Shown: positions 9,000 through 17,323, counted from the first letter of the stretch. The stretch is DNA of 64,000 nucleotides from CBDFLS01 sp965249185 (GCA_965249185.1 CBDFLS010000002.1:1240001-1304000); one strand, 5' to 3'. Numbers and translations are program-made. Notes: generated from the letters alone by a model not told the origin.

Positions 9000-9844
9000 G
9001 GGTATAGTCCCAAAACAGCCACCTGTGAGAGAATGGTGGCATGGGACGGAAGATTGGGTGCCCTCGATGTCAACACGCCAAGAGCTGGGGCATTCGGCGA
9101 GGTAAGAGTCGTTGTGCAGCCTGCCACTACGAGTGGGTGCCCAGGGCGCTGCCGCTTCGGTTGTCGCCAGGGGAGTGGCGGCGACTGTTGCGCTGGTTCG
9201 TCTTGGGGCAGAGTGCCGAGGTGATTGCCCAGGAGGCCCGCCTGGAGCGAAAGCGAGTCCTGCGCGCCCTGATCGTGGTGCGCCAGGCCATGGTCCGGGA
9301 CGTTCCCCATGTCTTCTCCGGCGTGGTGGAGGTCGACGAGACCTACCTGGGAGGTTCCTGGCGCAACAGGCGCCTGGCAAAGCGTGTTCAGGGCACGAAG
9401 CGGGGCCGTGGAACCACTAAGCAAGCTGTCTTTGGGATCCTGTGTCGAGGTGGCCTGGTGTGGGCGCAAGTGGTACCTAACGTGAAAGCCAAGACGCTGC
9501 TGCCGCTCCTGCACCAACGCGTGCAACGTGGCTCCATCGTCTGCTCGGACACCTTTACCAGCTACACGGGCGTCGCAGCGGGGGGCTACGTCCACCGGCT
9601 TGTGGACCACAACCAGGCGTTCAGCGATCGGCAAGGGAGCCACGTCAACGGCTTGGAGGGCTTCTGGGGTTATCTCAAGCGGCGTCTGGCAGCCAAAGGG
9701 GGAGTCCGCCGAGAACGGCTGCCCCTCTATCTTGCTGAGTATGTCTGGCGCTACAATCATCGGCGTCTGTTGGGACCAGAACAGGTTAAGACATTGTTCA
9801 AGCTGCTTCAAAGCTAATCCGGTGGCTAAAACGGGACTTTACCC
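9000..9844 (+). mobile_element. IS1595-family insertion sequence, copy 2 (845 bp)
   Basis: Same length and ends as copy 1 but in the opposite orientation (GGGTATAGTCCC at 9000, ...GGGACTTTACCC ending 9844). The 7-bp repeat aaactta flanks it (8993-8999 and 9845-9851). It is inserted inside the TIR gene. Confidence 0.93.
9041..9817 (+). CDS. IS1595-family transposase (copy 2)
   Basis: A 258-residue transposase like copy 1, with all zinc and catalytic motifs. It differs from copies 1 and 3 at three residues (Ser17 to Gly, Glu149 to Lys, Ser191 to Asn), so the four copies are near-identical but not clonal. Intact. Confidence 0.92.
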   Translation: MGRKIGCPRCQHAKSWGIRRGKSRCAACHYEWVPRALPLRLSPGEWRRLLRWFVLGQSAEVIAQEARLERKRVLRALIVVRQAMVRDVPHVFSGVVEVDETYLGGSWRNRRLAKRVQGTKRGRGTTKQAVFGILCRGGLVWAQVVPNVKAKTLLPLLHQRVQRGSIVCSDTFTSYTGVAAGGYVHRLVDHNQAFSDRQGSHVNGLEGFWGYLKRRLAAKGGVRRERLPLYLAEYVWRYNHRRLLGPEQVKTLFKLLQS

Positions 9845-10259
9845 AAACTTATACAACTGCCCACTGTCAGAGGCGTCTAGTGCAAAGCTTCTCCAACCAC
9901 GTTTACTTACTTCCTCTGGCCCCACACCTCGAGCGCATAAATAGATCAGCCATCTTCCTGTCTCTCGTCGGGTCGCAAGCTCATTTGCCACGTCAGGGGA
10001 TCTCATAGAGTCTGGAGTGAGCAGTGCAATCACGAGCTCCGATTCGGCAGCCTCCCGAAGTAAGGCCTCGTCAGGGTCCTTGCCGGATTCGAGTTGGTAT
10101 CCGTTGTTGCTGGTGGACCGTATTTCATCACTGGTGAAGCCTAAGCTGAGCCTAAGAAGTAGGATCAGCAACCCGGTTAAGTCCCTATCCGCACTGCTAT
10201 GGGAAATGAACACTCTGATCATGATCGGTCAACCCTCTTCCCCTCTCTGCACCCGAGCA

Positions 10260-10553
10260 TCATGCGGACGCCTTGACCAATGGCTCGATCCCGCTTACGT
10301 CGGTGGTGGCCCGCGCCACGTCCAGGTCGTACATCCGCTGGAGATTCAGCCAAAACTCCGGCGTTGTCCCCAGGGCCTTTCCTATCTTCAGCGCAGTGTC
10401 CACGGTGATGGACCTCCGACAATGCACGATGTCATGGATGCGTATAGGCGGCGCCCCTATGGTCTTTGCCAGACGATACTGGGTGATGCCCAGCTCCTCC
10501 ATGATCTCCGACAGATGTTCTCCCGGGTGTATCGGCTCGGCCGTGTTAGTCAT
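10260..10553 (-). CDS. higA: HigA-family antitoxin (XRE-type HTH)
   Basis: A 97-residue DNA-binding antitoxin. IHPGEHLSEIMEELGITQYR opens the family signature, followed by an HTH (RLAKTIGAPPIRIHDIVHCR) and TALKIGKALGTTPEFWLNLQ, the usual HigA/VapI pattern. ATG follows GAGGAGG by 5 bp. It is the second gene of a higB-higA operon, 10 bp after the toxin. HigA neutralises HigB and normally represses the promoter; a matching palindrome is present at 10853-10871. Confidence 0.93.
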   Translation of the reverse strand: MTNTAEPIHPGEHLSEIMEELGITQYRLAKTIGAPPIRIHDIVHCRRSITVDTALKIGKALGTTPEFWLNLQRMYDLDVARATTDVSGIEPLVKASA

Positions 10554-10563
10554 GGTTTCCTCC

Positions 10564-10842
10564 TCAGTGGTAGTCAGTGATTTCTATTCCCATCGCGCCC
10601 TGGTCTGTCCAGATGAAGCATACCCGCCACTGGTCGTTTATGCGGATGCTGAACTGGCCAGCCCGGTCTCCACGCAATGCTTCCAGCCGATGGGATGGTG
10701 GCACCTGCAGGTCGGTCAACGCCGTGGCCGCCACCACTCGCTGTAGCCGCATCCTAGCCCTGCGCTGGATGTCAGGCGGTAAGCGCCGAACAGTTTCTCC
10801 GGCGAAGAGGCGTTGAGCGTCGTCATCTCGAAATCGGTCCAC
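10564..10842 (-). CDS. higB: HigB-family toxin (RelE/ParE-like mRNA interferase)
   Basis: 92 residues, beginning at GTG 10842. The motifs LPPDIQRRARMRLQ, PPSHRLEALRGDRAGQFSIR and INDQWRVCFIW are typical of HigB toxins that cleave mRNA at the ribosome. Toxin before antitoxin is the usual hig order. The start lies only 5 bp downstream of the predicted -10 hexamer, so the transcript may be leaderless. Length and motifs indicate an intact gene. Confidence 0.93.
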   Translation of the reverse strand: MDRFRDDDAQRLFAGETVRRLPPDIQRRARMRLQRVVAATALTDLQVPPSHRLEALRGDRAGQFSIRINDQWRVCFIWTDQGAMGIEITDYH

Positions 10843-10847
10843 TGTTG

Positions 10848-10879
10848 ATTATATTAACGCCAACAGTTAATAATGTCAA
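10848..10879 (-). promoter_or_regulatory. higBA promoter with internal operator palindrome
   Basis: On the minus strand a perfect -35 TTGACA (10874-10879) is followed by TAATAT with a 17-bp spacer, or TATAAT (10848-10853) with a 20-bp spacer. Between them lies ATTAAC-7-GTTAAT (10853-10871), a perfect inverted repeat suited to binding of a HigA dimer and autoregulation. Confidence 0.75.
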
Positions 10880-11471
10880 GGCTACACACTGGTTCCCAGT
10901 GGATAGACGAAGTTGTTGCGGCGGCAACGACGGGTCTGGCAGGGCTCGCGCACAGCCCCTCTCACAGGGCATGAGATTCGCGGAGCCTGTGGTGGTGTCA
11001 TGCCCGTGGACAGGGGAATCTTCTAGGGTGGCAAGTTGCAGATTTGGCGACTACATAGCTGAAATCGAGGGGAAACCAAGCAGGCTGACACACCGTAGCA
11101 AGCAATCTGATTCCGGTGCTCCTTCCACCTCTACTGGACAGTGGCAGCTACGAAAGTGAACAAAGTGCTGCTGTGGAAAGTGACTGGACCGGGGATAGGA
11201 CTCGAACCGAGTTCCGTGAGCTGTGCTCCCCTTCCGCTGTCTCCGCAGATGGTTGTGCGCCGCGTGACGCGGCATAGGATACCTAGTTCAGCTAGGAAGG
11301 TCTCGGAGAAAGTTCTTGGGTCAACCGACCTACCCTTGAGGTGAAAACCAAAGGGGACAACAGCGTGTCGGTAAAGCGGCTACGGTTGACAGCAGTTGGA
11401 AACCGCGCAAGCAAAAGTAGGTAGTGTCCCCACTGTATTGTCTCAATGCCGTTCCGTTCAATGACTGGACG
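10880..11471. other. Intergenic region with a tRNA 3'-end-like block
   Basis: No protein gene is supported. On the minus strand 11185-11209 reads GGTTCGAGTCC followed by TATCCCCGG and TCCA, like a T-arm, acceptor strand and CCA of a tRNA. I cannot find a matching 5' acceptor strand or anticodon arm at a proper distance, so this is at most a tRNA fragment, for example an attachment-site scar. Confidence 0.3.
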
Positions 11472-11531
11472 GTGGTAAAATGGGTTACAAAGACCCTATA
11501 CCCGAAACAGCACCAGAGGCTCAACAGCGTG

Positions 11532-12899
11532 GAGGTTACGTCAATAGGTGTGTAAACGACATCAGGCGGCGACCTTCTCAGCCGTTGATTCAATGGCGAT
11601 TCCATCCGCATACTGTGCACCGAGATAGACGTCTTCGATCAACTCAGGGGCCTTCAGACGCCTGAAGCGCTGTTCGGCGACCATCAACATTTTCCAGATC
11701 ACCGCTATCGCCCGATCGACCCTCTTGTAGCGCTTGGCGGCATCGGTCCGAAGCCTGAGGGCCGCGAAGGGTGATTCTACCGGGTTCGTCGTGCGAAGGT
11801 GCCCCCAGTGCTCCTTTGGGAAGTCATAGAAGGTGACCATGCGGTCCCAGTCCCGCTCCAAGGCCTCTGAGGCCGCCTCGTAGGAATGGTCGCCGCACCA
11901 CCTGGTGAACACCGTCCTGAGCCGCTCAGCCTCTGTCCGAGTCGGCGCGTAGGGGATAGTACGCAGCATGAGCTTGGCCTGGTCCTGTTGTCGCTTTGGA
12001 AGCTTGGCGAGCACGTTTACGATCTTGTGGTTCCAGCAGCGTTGCTCTGCCGCCTGCGGATAGACGTTGCGCAGAGCTCCCCAGATGCCCAGGTGTCCGT
12101 CTCCAACCACCAGCCTCGGGCAGCTCAAGCCCCGGCGCTTGATGTCCCTGAGCACCTCGGACCAGTTCTCTGTGGACTCCCTGTATCCGGGAACAGCGCT
12201 CACCACCACCTTGCTCCCGTCGCTCAGGGCCGCCATCACCACCAGTACCGCCGCCTTCTCCTTCTCAAGACCAGCCTTGACGTAGACTCCATCCACCCAC
12301 ATGTAGACCACTTCCAGGTCATCGAGGGGCCGGCTGCGCCATTGGGCAAGCTCATCGTTCCACTTGGACTTCAACCGGGCCACCGTGCTCGCCGATACCG
12401 GTGCGTCCTCTCCCAGCAGCCCCCGCAAAGCCAGATCGAAGTCGCCTTCGGATAGACCGTGCAGGTACAGCTCGGGGATCAACTCAGCAACCTTCCTGGT
12501 CCTGTTGACGAACAGCGGCAGCAGCCGGCTCTCGAACTGCTCCTCGGTATCGCGGACTCGCGGCCGCCTCAGCTGTATCGTTCCCGAACTCAGCGTAAGC
12601 CTCCGGGCTCTGCCGTATCCGTTCCGATAGCCGGTATCGTTGTCCGAGTCGGATCTGAGCGCCGACTTCGCCCTTCCCAGAAACGCCGTCACCTCCTCCT
12701 CCAGCAACTCCTGGATCAGCCTCTGGACCTGGCTTCGCACCCAATCCTCCAACTGCTCCCACTCCGGCCTTGACTCCGACCTACTCTCAGTGCTTTCCTT
12801 CCTCATGGGCGGTCTATCTCCTCTCTTGGGCCTCGAGCCCGTGTTGTTCAGAGAGAGGGTACACCGCCTGACTGTTTACACACTTTTTGAAGATACCTC
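11532..12899 (-). mobile_element. IS256-family insertion sequence (1368 bp)
   Basis: The left end GAGGTTACGTCAATAGG (11532) and the inverted right end GAGGTATCTTCAAAAAG are followed on both sides by GTGTGTAAAC and TCAGGCGG, an imperfect terminal repeat of about 38 bp. An 8-bp direct repeat acagcgtg flanks it (11524-11531 and 12900-12907), the duplication size expected for this family. Confidence 0.93.
11562..12806 (-). CDS. IS256-family (Mutator-type) transposase
   Basis: A 414-residue DDE transposase of usual IS256 length. Family signatures are DTGYRNGYGRARRLTLSSG, VVYMWVDGVYVKAG with the first Asp, LVVGDGHLGIWGAL with the second, and RTTNPVESPFAALRLRT with the catalytic Glu. Intact. A related 3' remnant lies at 25196-25297. 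Confidence 0.95.
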   Translation of the reverse strand: MRKESTESRSESRPEWEQLEDWVRSQVQRLIQELLEEEVTAFLGRAKSALRSDSDNDTGYRNGYGRARRLTLSSGTIQLRRPRVRDTEEQFESRLLPLFVNRTRKVAELIPELYLHGLSEGDFDLALRGLLGEDAPVSASTVARLKSKWNDELAQWRSRPLDDLEVVYMWVDGVYVKAGLEKEKAAVLVVMAALSDGSKVVVSAVPGYRESTENWSEVLRDIKRRGLSCPRLVVGDGHLGIWGALRNVYPQAAEQRCWNHKIVNVLAKLPKRQQDQAKLMLRTIPYAPTRTEAERLRTVFTRWCGDHSYEAASEALERDWDRMVTFYDFPKEHWGHLRTTNPVESPFAALRLRTDAAKRYKRVDRAIAVIWKMLMVAEQRFRRLKAPELIEDVYLGAQYADGIAIESTAEKVAA

Positions 12900-13759
12900 A
12901 CAGCGTGCAACAATTCCGACATCCAGTGTCTCTACTTGCCGCCATCGTGGTGACCGGGATACTGGTCTTCGTGGCCTGCTTCTTAGCTTGGCACCACCTC
13001 GGTGGGGGAGCCTGGCGCAGCGCAGTGGCTGTGGTCGACGCGGAGTTGCGGTCTCCCGATGGGCTTGTCCTCATTATCGCCTCTTGCAACGGCGGTCCAG
13101 GGGTAACCCTGACGGAGACTGACATCGACGTGAGGGTGAAGGCGGTTGCCTACTCCACTCCTTTACGCGGTGGAGCCGACTGTCTAGATGCCGTCGGCCC
13201 CAGACATCTTCAACAGCCACTAGGGGATCGGGTCGTCGTTGATATGCACACCGGGCGCATCGTGCTCAATCGGGCGGAAGTCGAACTGGACAGCCACCTT
13301 TCTTTGTGGCAGCAGGCACGCTCAGGCGACTACTCGTATGAGTACAACGTACTCTGCGAGTGCTCGGACAACTTCGGACAGCCCGTCAAGGTCACTGTCA
13401 CCAACGGAGAGATCAAGTCAGTCGTCTACGCTGAGTCTGGCGAAATGGGCAAAGCGGGCGATCCTCCCGTGATCTCCGGCTCACCACGCTACCATACCAT
13501 CGACAGGCTGTTCGACGTGATCCAGGAGGCCATCGACAACGAGGCAGACCAGATTACTGTTAGTTACGACAGTGAGTTCGGATATCCAACGAACATCGAC
13601 ATTGATCGCAACATCAACGCGATTGACGACGAGTACGTCCTCACTGCCACCCGCTTCTTGCCACGTTAGCAGGCTCCTCAGAGCCTGACGTCCACTCACC
13701 ACAGGGACGGTGCCACAGGCACACTTCCTCCGCCACGACCAACTGTCACGACACCGGAG

Positions 13760-13855
13760 AGCCGGATGCGGTGAAAGCCGCACGTCCGGTTCCGATGGGG
13801 GCCGACGGAAAAGTACTCCGCGCAATCGGAGTAACTCGCCGGCGGCCTACCCTAC
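13760..13855 (+). ncRNA. Orphan group II intron 3' end (domains V and VI)
   Basis: Bases 13760-13793 form a 34-nt hairpin with the diagnostic domain V features: the catalytic AGC near the start, a 2-nt bulge, a GAAA tetraloop and closing GGTTC. A domain VI-like hairpin follows, with the 3' arm CGGCGGCC and the terminal CTACCCTAC that is typical of bacterial class C introns and contains the candidate branch A. No reverse transcriptase ORF or 5' intron domains are seen within several kb. It is a relic, or the 3' part of a much reduced intron. Confidence 0.75.
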
Positions 13856-13882
13856 CAGGCACAGCACGGCGCGTGGACGCCC

Positions 13883-14347
13883 CTACCTCAGCACGAACCA
13901 CCACAGGAGAACACTGGCGATCAGCAGCACCAAAAGCAAGATGGCGGTCACGCGGACTGTGATGACTGCTTCCTTCGTCTCCTTATGCTCGGCGATCTCC
14001 TTCCGGTACGCCTTCTCAAGCTCCTCGTACGGCCGTCTGGCGGTGGCTGCGGACTCCCTGGCCTCGTCCCGCTCCCGCTCCAACTCAGATGCTCTAAGCT
14101 CCAAGTCCGACACGCTCTGCTCCAACTCCCGCACGGTCCGCTCAAGCTCCCGCTCCCTAGCGACGGACCGGCGCAGCAGCTCCTCGGCACTCAGGTACTC
14201 AGGCCCGTGCATCCGCACGTAGACGCGACGGCCTTCTCTGAGCACCTCGACCTCACCCTTCCTGATCTGTCGGTCGAGGGTCGAAAGGGAAATCTCCAGC
14301 TCCTCCGCTGCCTCCGCTTTCGTCACCCAGCGGACAGGCTCATCCAT
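13883..14347 (-). CDS. Excisionase/MerR-type HTH protein with coiled coil and C-terminal membrane anchor
   Basis: 154 residues from ATG 14347, chosen because GAGG lies 8 bp upstream. Domains: an HTH of the excisionase type (WVTKAEAAEELEISLSTLDR, then a basic wing ending RRVYVRM), a long coiled coil (residues about 55-125, heptad-rich Glu/Arg/Leu) and a terminal transmembrane helix (VTAILLLVLLIASVLLWWF). A tail-anchored DNA-binding protein of this design is unusual and would tether a DNA site to the membrane. Palindromic repeats sit just upstream. Confidence 0.75.
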   Translation of the reverse strand: MDEPVRWVTKAEAAEELEISLSTLDRQIRKGEVEVLREGRRVYVRMHGPEYLSAEELLRRSVARERELERTVRELEQSVSDLELRASELERERDEARESAATARRPYEELEKAYRKEIAEHKETKEAVITVRVTAILLLVLLIASVLLWWFVLR

Positions 14348-14368
14348 CGCTTTTTCCTCAATATCGGC

Positions 14369-14498
14369 TGACACGTCAGCCCCCGTCATGGGTTGCAAGA
14401 GTACAATACTTCGGCCCCTGTATTTTAGCGCGGAATCCCAATTTACTCCATGACACGTCAGGCGACACGTCAACCCCGTTTCGTAGCTAAAACAGGGG
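14369..14498. repeat. Three TGACACGTCA palindromes and a flanking inverted repeat
   Basis: The 10-bp palindrome TGACACGTCA occurs at 14369-14378 and 14451-14460, and with one mismatch at 14463-14472. An inverted repeat GCTAAAA(TA)CAGGGG at 14415-14429 and 14486-14498 encloses two of them. They lie upstream of the HTH protein and next to the replication-relaxation-like gene, so they may be operators or iterons. Confidence 0.55.
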
Positions 14499-14590
14499 TA
14501 TTTTGCCTGTCGAAAGACCTTGGAGCTCGGGTCGGTTGTCCCATTTTGTGACCCCAGACAACATAACGGGGAGATGTGGACGCATCGGCC

Positions 14591-16382
14591 CTATCTATCC
14601 CCCTCTACAGGACGCTGACGCATCCGGTGGTAGAGTGAGTCCCATTGGTAGGCGCGTAGCTCGGACAGTGCCAGTCGCGGGGATTCCGGCTCCCAGAGTG
14701 GATGCCAGGACCCCCCCAGTATCCCTGTTGTGGACAGGACGGGCCGGCAGGACACGAGGATTGGCAGCGACATCCGGCTCATCCTGGCCACTGTGCGCAC
14801 GTAAGTTGCCTCGACTTCCTCTGTGTCCACGACGAAGAGGGTGGTGGGGAACGGGGGCTGGTCTTCTCCCGGCTCCGTGGACCAGTAGTAGCGCGTGTAG
14901 GGACTCAGGCGGGCAATGACTCCCTCGGTGTGCCGGGCGCGAAGCTCGTACTCGAGGTAGAACGGTACCTCAAGACCCTCTGCGACCATCTTCCACACGG
15001 CGTCCGGGGCTATGGCCGACTGCCCCCAGTTGTAGGCCCGGTCAGACCTCGCGGTGGGGACAGACCAGAGCAGCTCACTGTAAGGCTCAGCCCTGCACTC
15101 AGCCTCCAGCGCTGAGAGGAACCACGTGATGCCGTCGGCGTGCTTCGTCTGCCTCGCCCACGTGTCGATGCGGTGGCCCACATGTCGTGTCCGGCCCTGA
15201 TGGTCTGTCGTGAGGGCTGTGCTCCAGATGCCCCGTGTTGTCGGGAGCTGAGCACGGTCCCGGTGGGTGATGTAGCGAATGCCTTCAGCGGACAGGGTGT
15301 AGCGAACGTCGCCTCGTTTGCCGTGGCGTTCGACCAGGCCCCAGGTATTCACGAGGCTGTGCATCATCTGGCTGACCCATCCCTCGGAGACGCCGAGCCA
15401 GGTCGCCAGGTGCTCACGGGGGATCATCGGGTGGTCGGTGATGAGGTCGAGTGTCCGTTTCTCCGAGGGTGTGATGCCGAAGGCCGACGCAGCCTCCACC
15501 ATCCGCTCAGGGCGGGGTATCGAGGCGCGTTTGCGCTCCGGCGACTCGGTGCGCGGCCTTCCGCCGGGGCTGCCCTGGGAGCTGACGGCCTCCAGCGTGA
15601 AGAACCTGCTGCCGATCACCCACGAGGTGCAACACCAGAGGCGAATGTCCCGTCTTTCCAGCGCGCCCCTGGACTCCACGGCGATGTAGGAGTCCCTGAG
15701 ATAAATGCGCTCGCAGAACCTCCCCGTCAACCTCTGCTCCCACACGCTGGGAACCAGGATCAGGATGGTGTCGGGGCGGCGGGTGTAGTCGTATTCCGCT
15801 ATGGCTCTCAGCCGGTCGTAGAGCGACCGGCGCCGCAGGGCCAGGCCCTGGCTGACCACGCCGAAGCTGCGGCCATGGTGTAGGGTGATGGTAGCGTCGA
15901 AGCGGCCCCTGCGATGGAACTCCACGTGGGACCGCAGCCCGTCGGTCCCGGGGGAGAGCGAGGCGGCGAGACGGTAGACGGCGGCCACCGCGTCCATCCT
16001 GCGGACGAGCAGCATCAGCCACTCCCTGGACATAGGATAGGCGCGCATGAAGTGGATAGGCGCGCATGAAGTCCGAGGGCGTCTCGAAGTCGAGCACCTG
16101 GGCGGCTTCGTGGATGCCACGGGCCGTCAGATAGTATCTCTGGCTGGAAGGCAGTTGGGGGGTGCCATGGCTGATGCGCCCGGCAATTCCGTCGGCCAGC
16201 AGACCGGTCAGTTCGCGGTGGACCGTCGCGTGCGGCTCGCCGAGGATGCCTGCCAACTCTGCTGAGTCGATGAACGGCATCTGGCTGAGGGCATCAAGTA
16301 GCTGCCGACCGTCTGCCGATGTTGTCTTTGTTTGGCTTAGTGTGCCCAGTTGCTGCGTCTTCATTTTGTTTCTCGGCTGCAA
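14591..16382 (-). pseudogene. Replication-relaxation-like protein, frameshifted by a 19-bp duplication
   Basis: The N-terminal frame (from 16382, or ATG 16364) has a winged-helix domain (LLDALSQMPFIDSAELAGIL, RYYLTARGIHEAAQVLDF). The C-terminal frame contains a second wHTH (TLDLITDHPMIPREHLATWL, YTLSAEGIRYI) and the alpha/beta region typical of the Replic_Relax family found on actinobacterial and other plasmids. The frames meet at a perfect 19-bp tandem duplication (16035-16072). Deleting one unit restores one open frame of roughly 590 codons. A 435-bp diverged piece of the same gene lies at 29836-30271. Confidence 0.75.
16035..16072. repeat. 19-bp perfect tandem duplication inside the replication-relaxation-like gene
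   Basis: The unit starting ggataggcgcgcatg occurs at 16035-16053 and again at 16054-16072 with no gap. Nineteen is not a multiple of three, which causes the frameshift. Confidence 0.9.
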
Positions 16383-16483
16383 TGGCCCAATAGTCCATTG
16401 TGAAGGCCGAGAAAGTTCAAGGTAATGCCCTGCAAGCCATTGTTTTGAGGCCAGTTTTGTGGTATAGCGATTGAGATCGGATA

Positions 16484-16512
16484 TTGACGTAGTTCTGTAT
16501 TTGCATTACATT
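16484..16512 (+). promoter_or_regulatory. Predicted promoter of vapBC
   Basis: TTGACG (16484-16489) and TACATT (16507-16512) are separated by exactly 17 bp. The antitoxin start codon follows 31 bp later with AAGGAG before it. Confidence 0.6.
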
Positions 16513-16542
16513 TGAAGTGGCTATTAATAAGGAGCGAGTGCC

Positions 16543-16830
16543 GTGGAAGTCAAGAAGAAGCGCCTCACACTAGACCTAGATCCTCCCCTTCAGCGTCGCC
16601 TGAAGGTGGTCGCGGCTCTCAAGGGGATAAGCATGCGCCGATACTGTCAGGCGGCCATTGACAAGGAGCTGGCCAGAGACGAGGCCCAGACTGTGGAAAG
16701 CCTTCCCTTTGGACGTGAGGCACTAGACCGCCTCGATACGCTTCGAACGGAGATATTCGGTGACAGGGTGCTTTCTGGAGACTCAGCCGAATTCATCCGC
16801 GAAGCCCGTGAAGCCGGGAGCGCCTCTTGA
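16543..16830 (+). CDS. Ribbon-helix-helix antitoxin (VapB-like)
   Basis: 95 residues from GTG 16543, with AAGGAG 9 bp upstream. The N-terminal half (KKRLTLDLDPPLQRRLKVVA then GISMRRYCQAAIDKELA) is a ribbon-helix-helix DNA-binding fold. The C-terminal tail would bind the toxin. It overlaps the next gene by 4 bp (TTGA), the typical arrangement of a VapBC toxin-antitoxin module. Confidence 0.85.
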   Translation: MEVKKKRLTLDLDPPLQRRLKVVAALKGISMRRYCQAAIDKELARDEAQTVESLPFGREALDRLDTLRTEIFGDRVLSGDSAEFIREAREAGSAS

Positions 16831-17255
16831 ACGGCTTCGTCGTTGTAGATGCGAGCCTGGCCTTCAAGTGGCTGGTTCCAGAGAAGGATTCGGATAAGGC
16901 GAGAGAGCTTGCTCGGTTATGGGACAGCTCGGGGACCCAGCCTGTAGCGCCCCACCTAATGCCGGTGGAGGTGGCTAATGGCCTTCACCGACGCGTGATC
17001 CGGGACGAATTGACCCTCCAGGATGCCACACGTCTCATGGAATACCTGTTGGGAACGGGGATCAGCTTGAAGGAGACACCTGAGCTTCACAGCAGAGCTT
17101 TGAAGCTGGCCCATAACCTTCACCAAGACGCTGTTTACGACGCGCACTACCTAGCTCTAGCAGAGACGCTTGGCTGTGAGTTGTGGACGGCTGACGTGAG
17201 GTTCTACCGAGCTTCGAGTCTCAGAGTCGGTAACGTGCGCTGGCTAGGTGAATAG
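16827..17255 (+). CDS. vapC: PIN-domain toxin (VapC-like ribonuclease)
   Basis: 142 residues starting at TTG 16827. Metal-binding acidic residues of a PIN RNase are visible: D8 in VVVDASLAFKWLV, E48 in PVEVANGL, and the Asp residues of AVYDAHYLALAE and LWTADVRFY. Such toxins cleave tRNA or rRNA when the antitoxin is lost. The stop codon is 2 bp from the next short open frame at 17258. Confidence 0.9.
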   Translation: MNGFVVVDASLAFKWLVPEKDSDKARELARLWDSSGTQPVAPHLMPVEVANGLHRRVIRDELTLQDATRLMEYLLGTGISLKETPELHSRALKLAHNLHQDAVYDAHYLALAETLGCELWTADVRFYRASSLRVGNVRWLGE

Positions 17256-17257
17256 AT

Positions 17258-17323
17258 ATGGCCCCTGACATCAAGCCCCTAAGCCGCGGATACAAATCAA
17301 TCGAGAAGAAAGTACTCGAATAG
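17258..17323 (+). CDS. 21-codon ORF, possible original N-terminus of the methyltransferase gene
   Basis: ATG 17258 has a good ribosome site (AGGTGA, 5 bp away) and encodes MAPDIKPLSRGYKSIEKKVLE before TAG at 17321. The frame is the same as the following methyltransferase gene, whose ATG is only 3 bp after the TAG. The arrangement suggests either an amber mutation at codon 22 with reinitiation, or a short coupling leader peptide. Confidence 0.4.
   Translation: MAPDIKPLSRGYKSIEKKVLE

Larger units (their letters stand above)
8783..10222 (-). pseudogene. TIR-domain protein split by IS1595 copy 2
   Basis: The N-terminal part (10222 to 9845) begins MIRVFISHSSADRDLTG and continues through ALLTPDSMRSPDVANELATR, a TIR domain with a candidate catalytic Glu in the NEL segment. 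Bacterial TIR domains commonly cleave NAD or make cyclic-ADPR signals in anti-phage defence. IS copy 2 (9000-9844) with a 7-bp duplication (aaactta) interrupts codon 126. Removing the IS and one repeat gives a continuous 195-codon frame ending at 8783. It lies next to higBA. Inactive unless the IS excises. Confidence 0.8.
11472..13669 (+). pseudogene. DUF6174 membrane-anchored protein split by an IS256-family element
   Basis: Downstream of the IS a frame runs to 13669. It has one N-terminal transmembrane helix (SLLAAIVVTGILVFVACFLA), then a DUF6174-like domain: SLWQQARSGDYSYEYNVLC, ECSDNFGQPVKVTVTNGEI, YHTIDRLFDVIQEAI, SYDSEFGYPTNIDID and DDEY. Removing the 1368-bp element and one 8-bp repeat joins this frame to 20 codons from GTG 11472, giving 273 codons. 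The domain function is unknown. A short product from ATG 12887, inside the IS end, could still be made. Confidence 0.75.
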
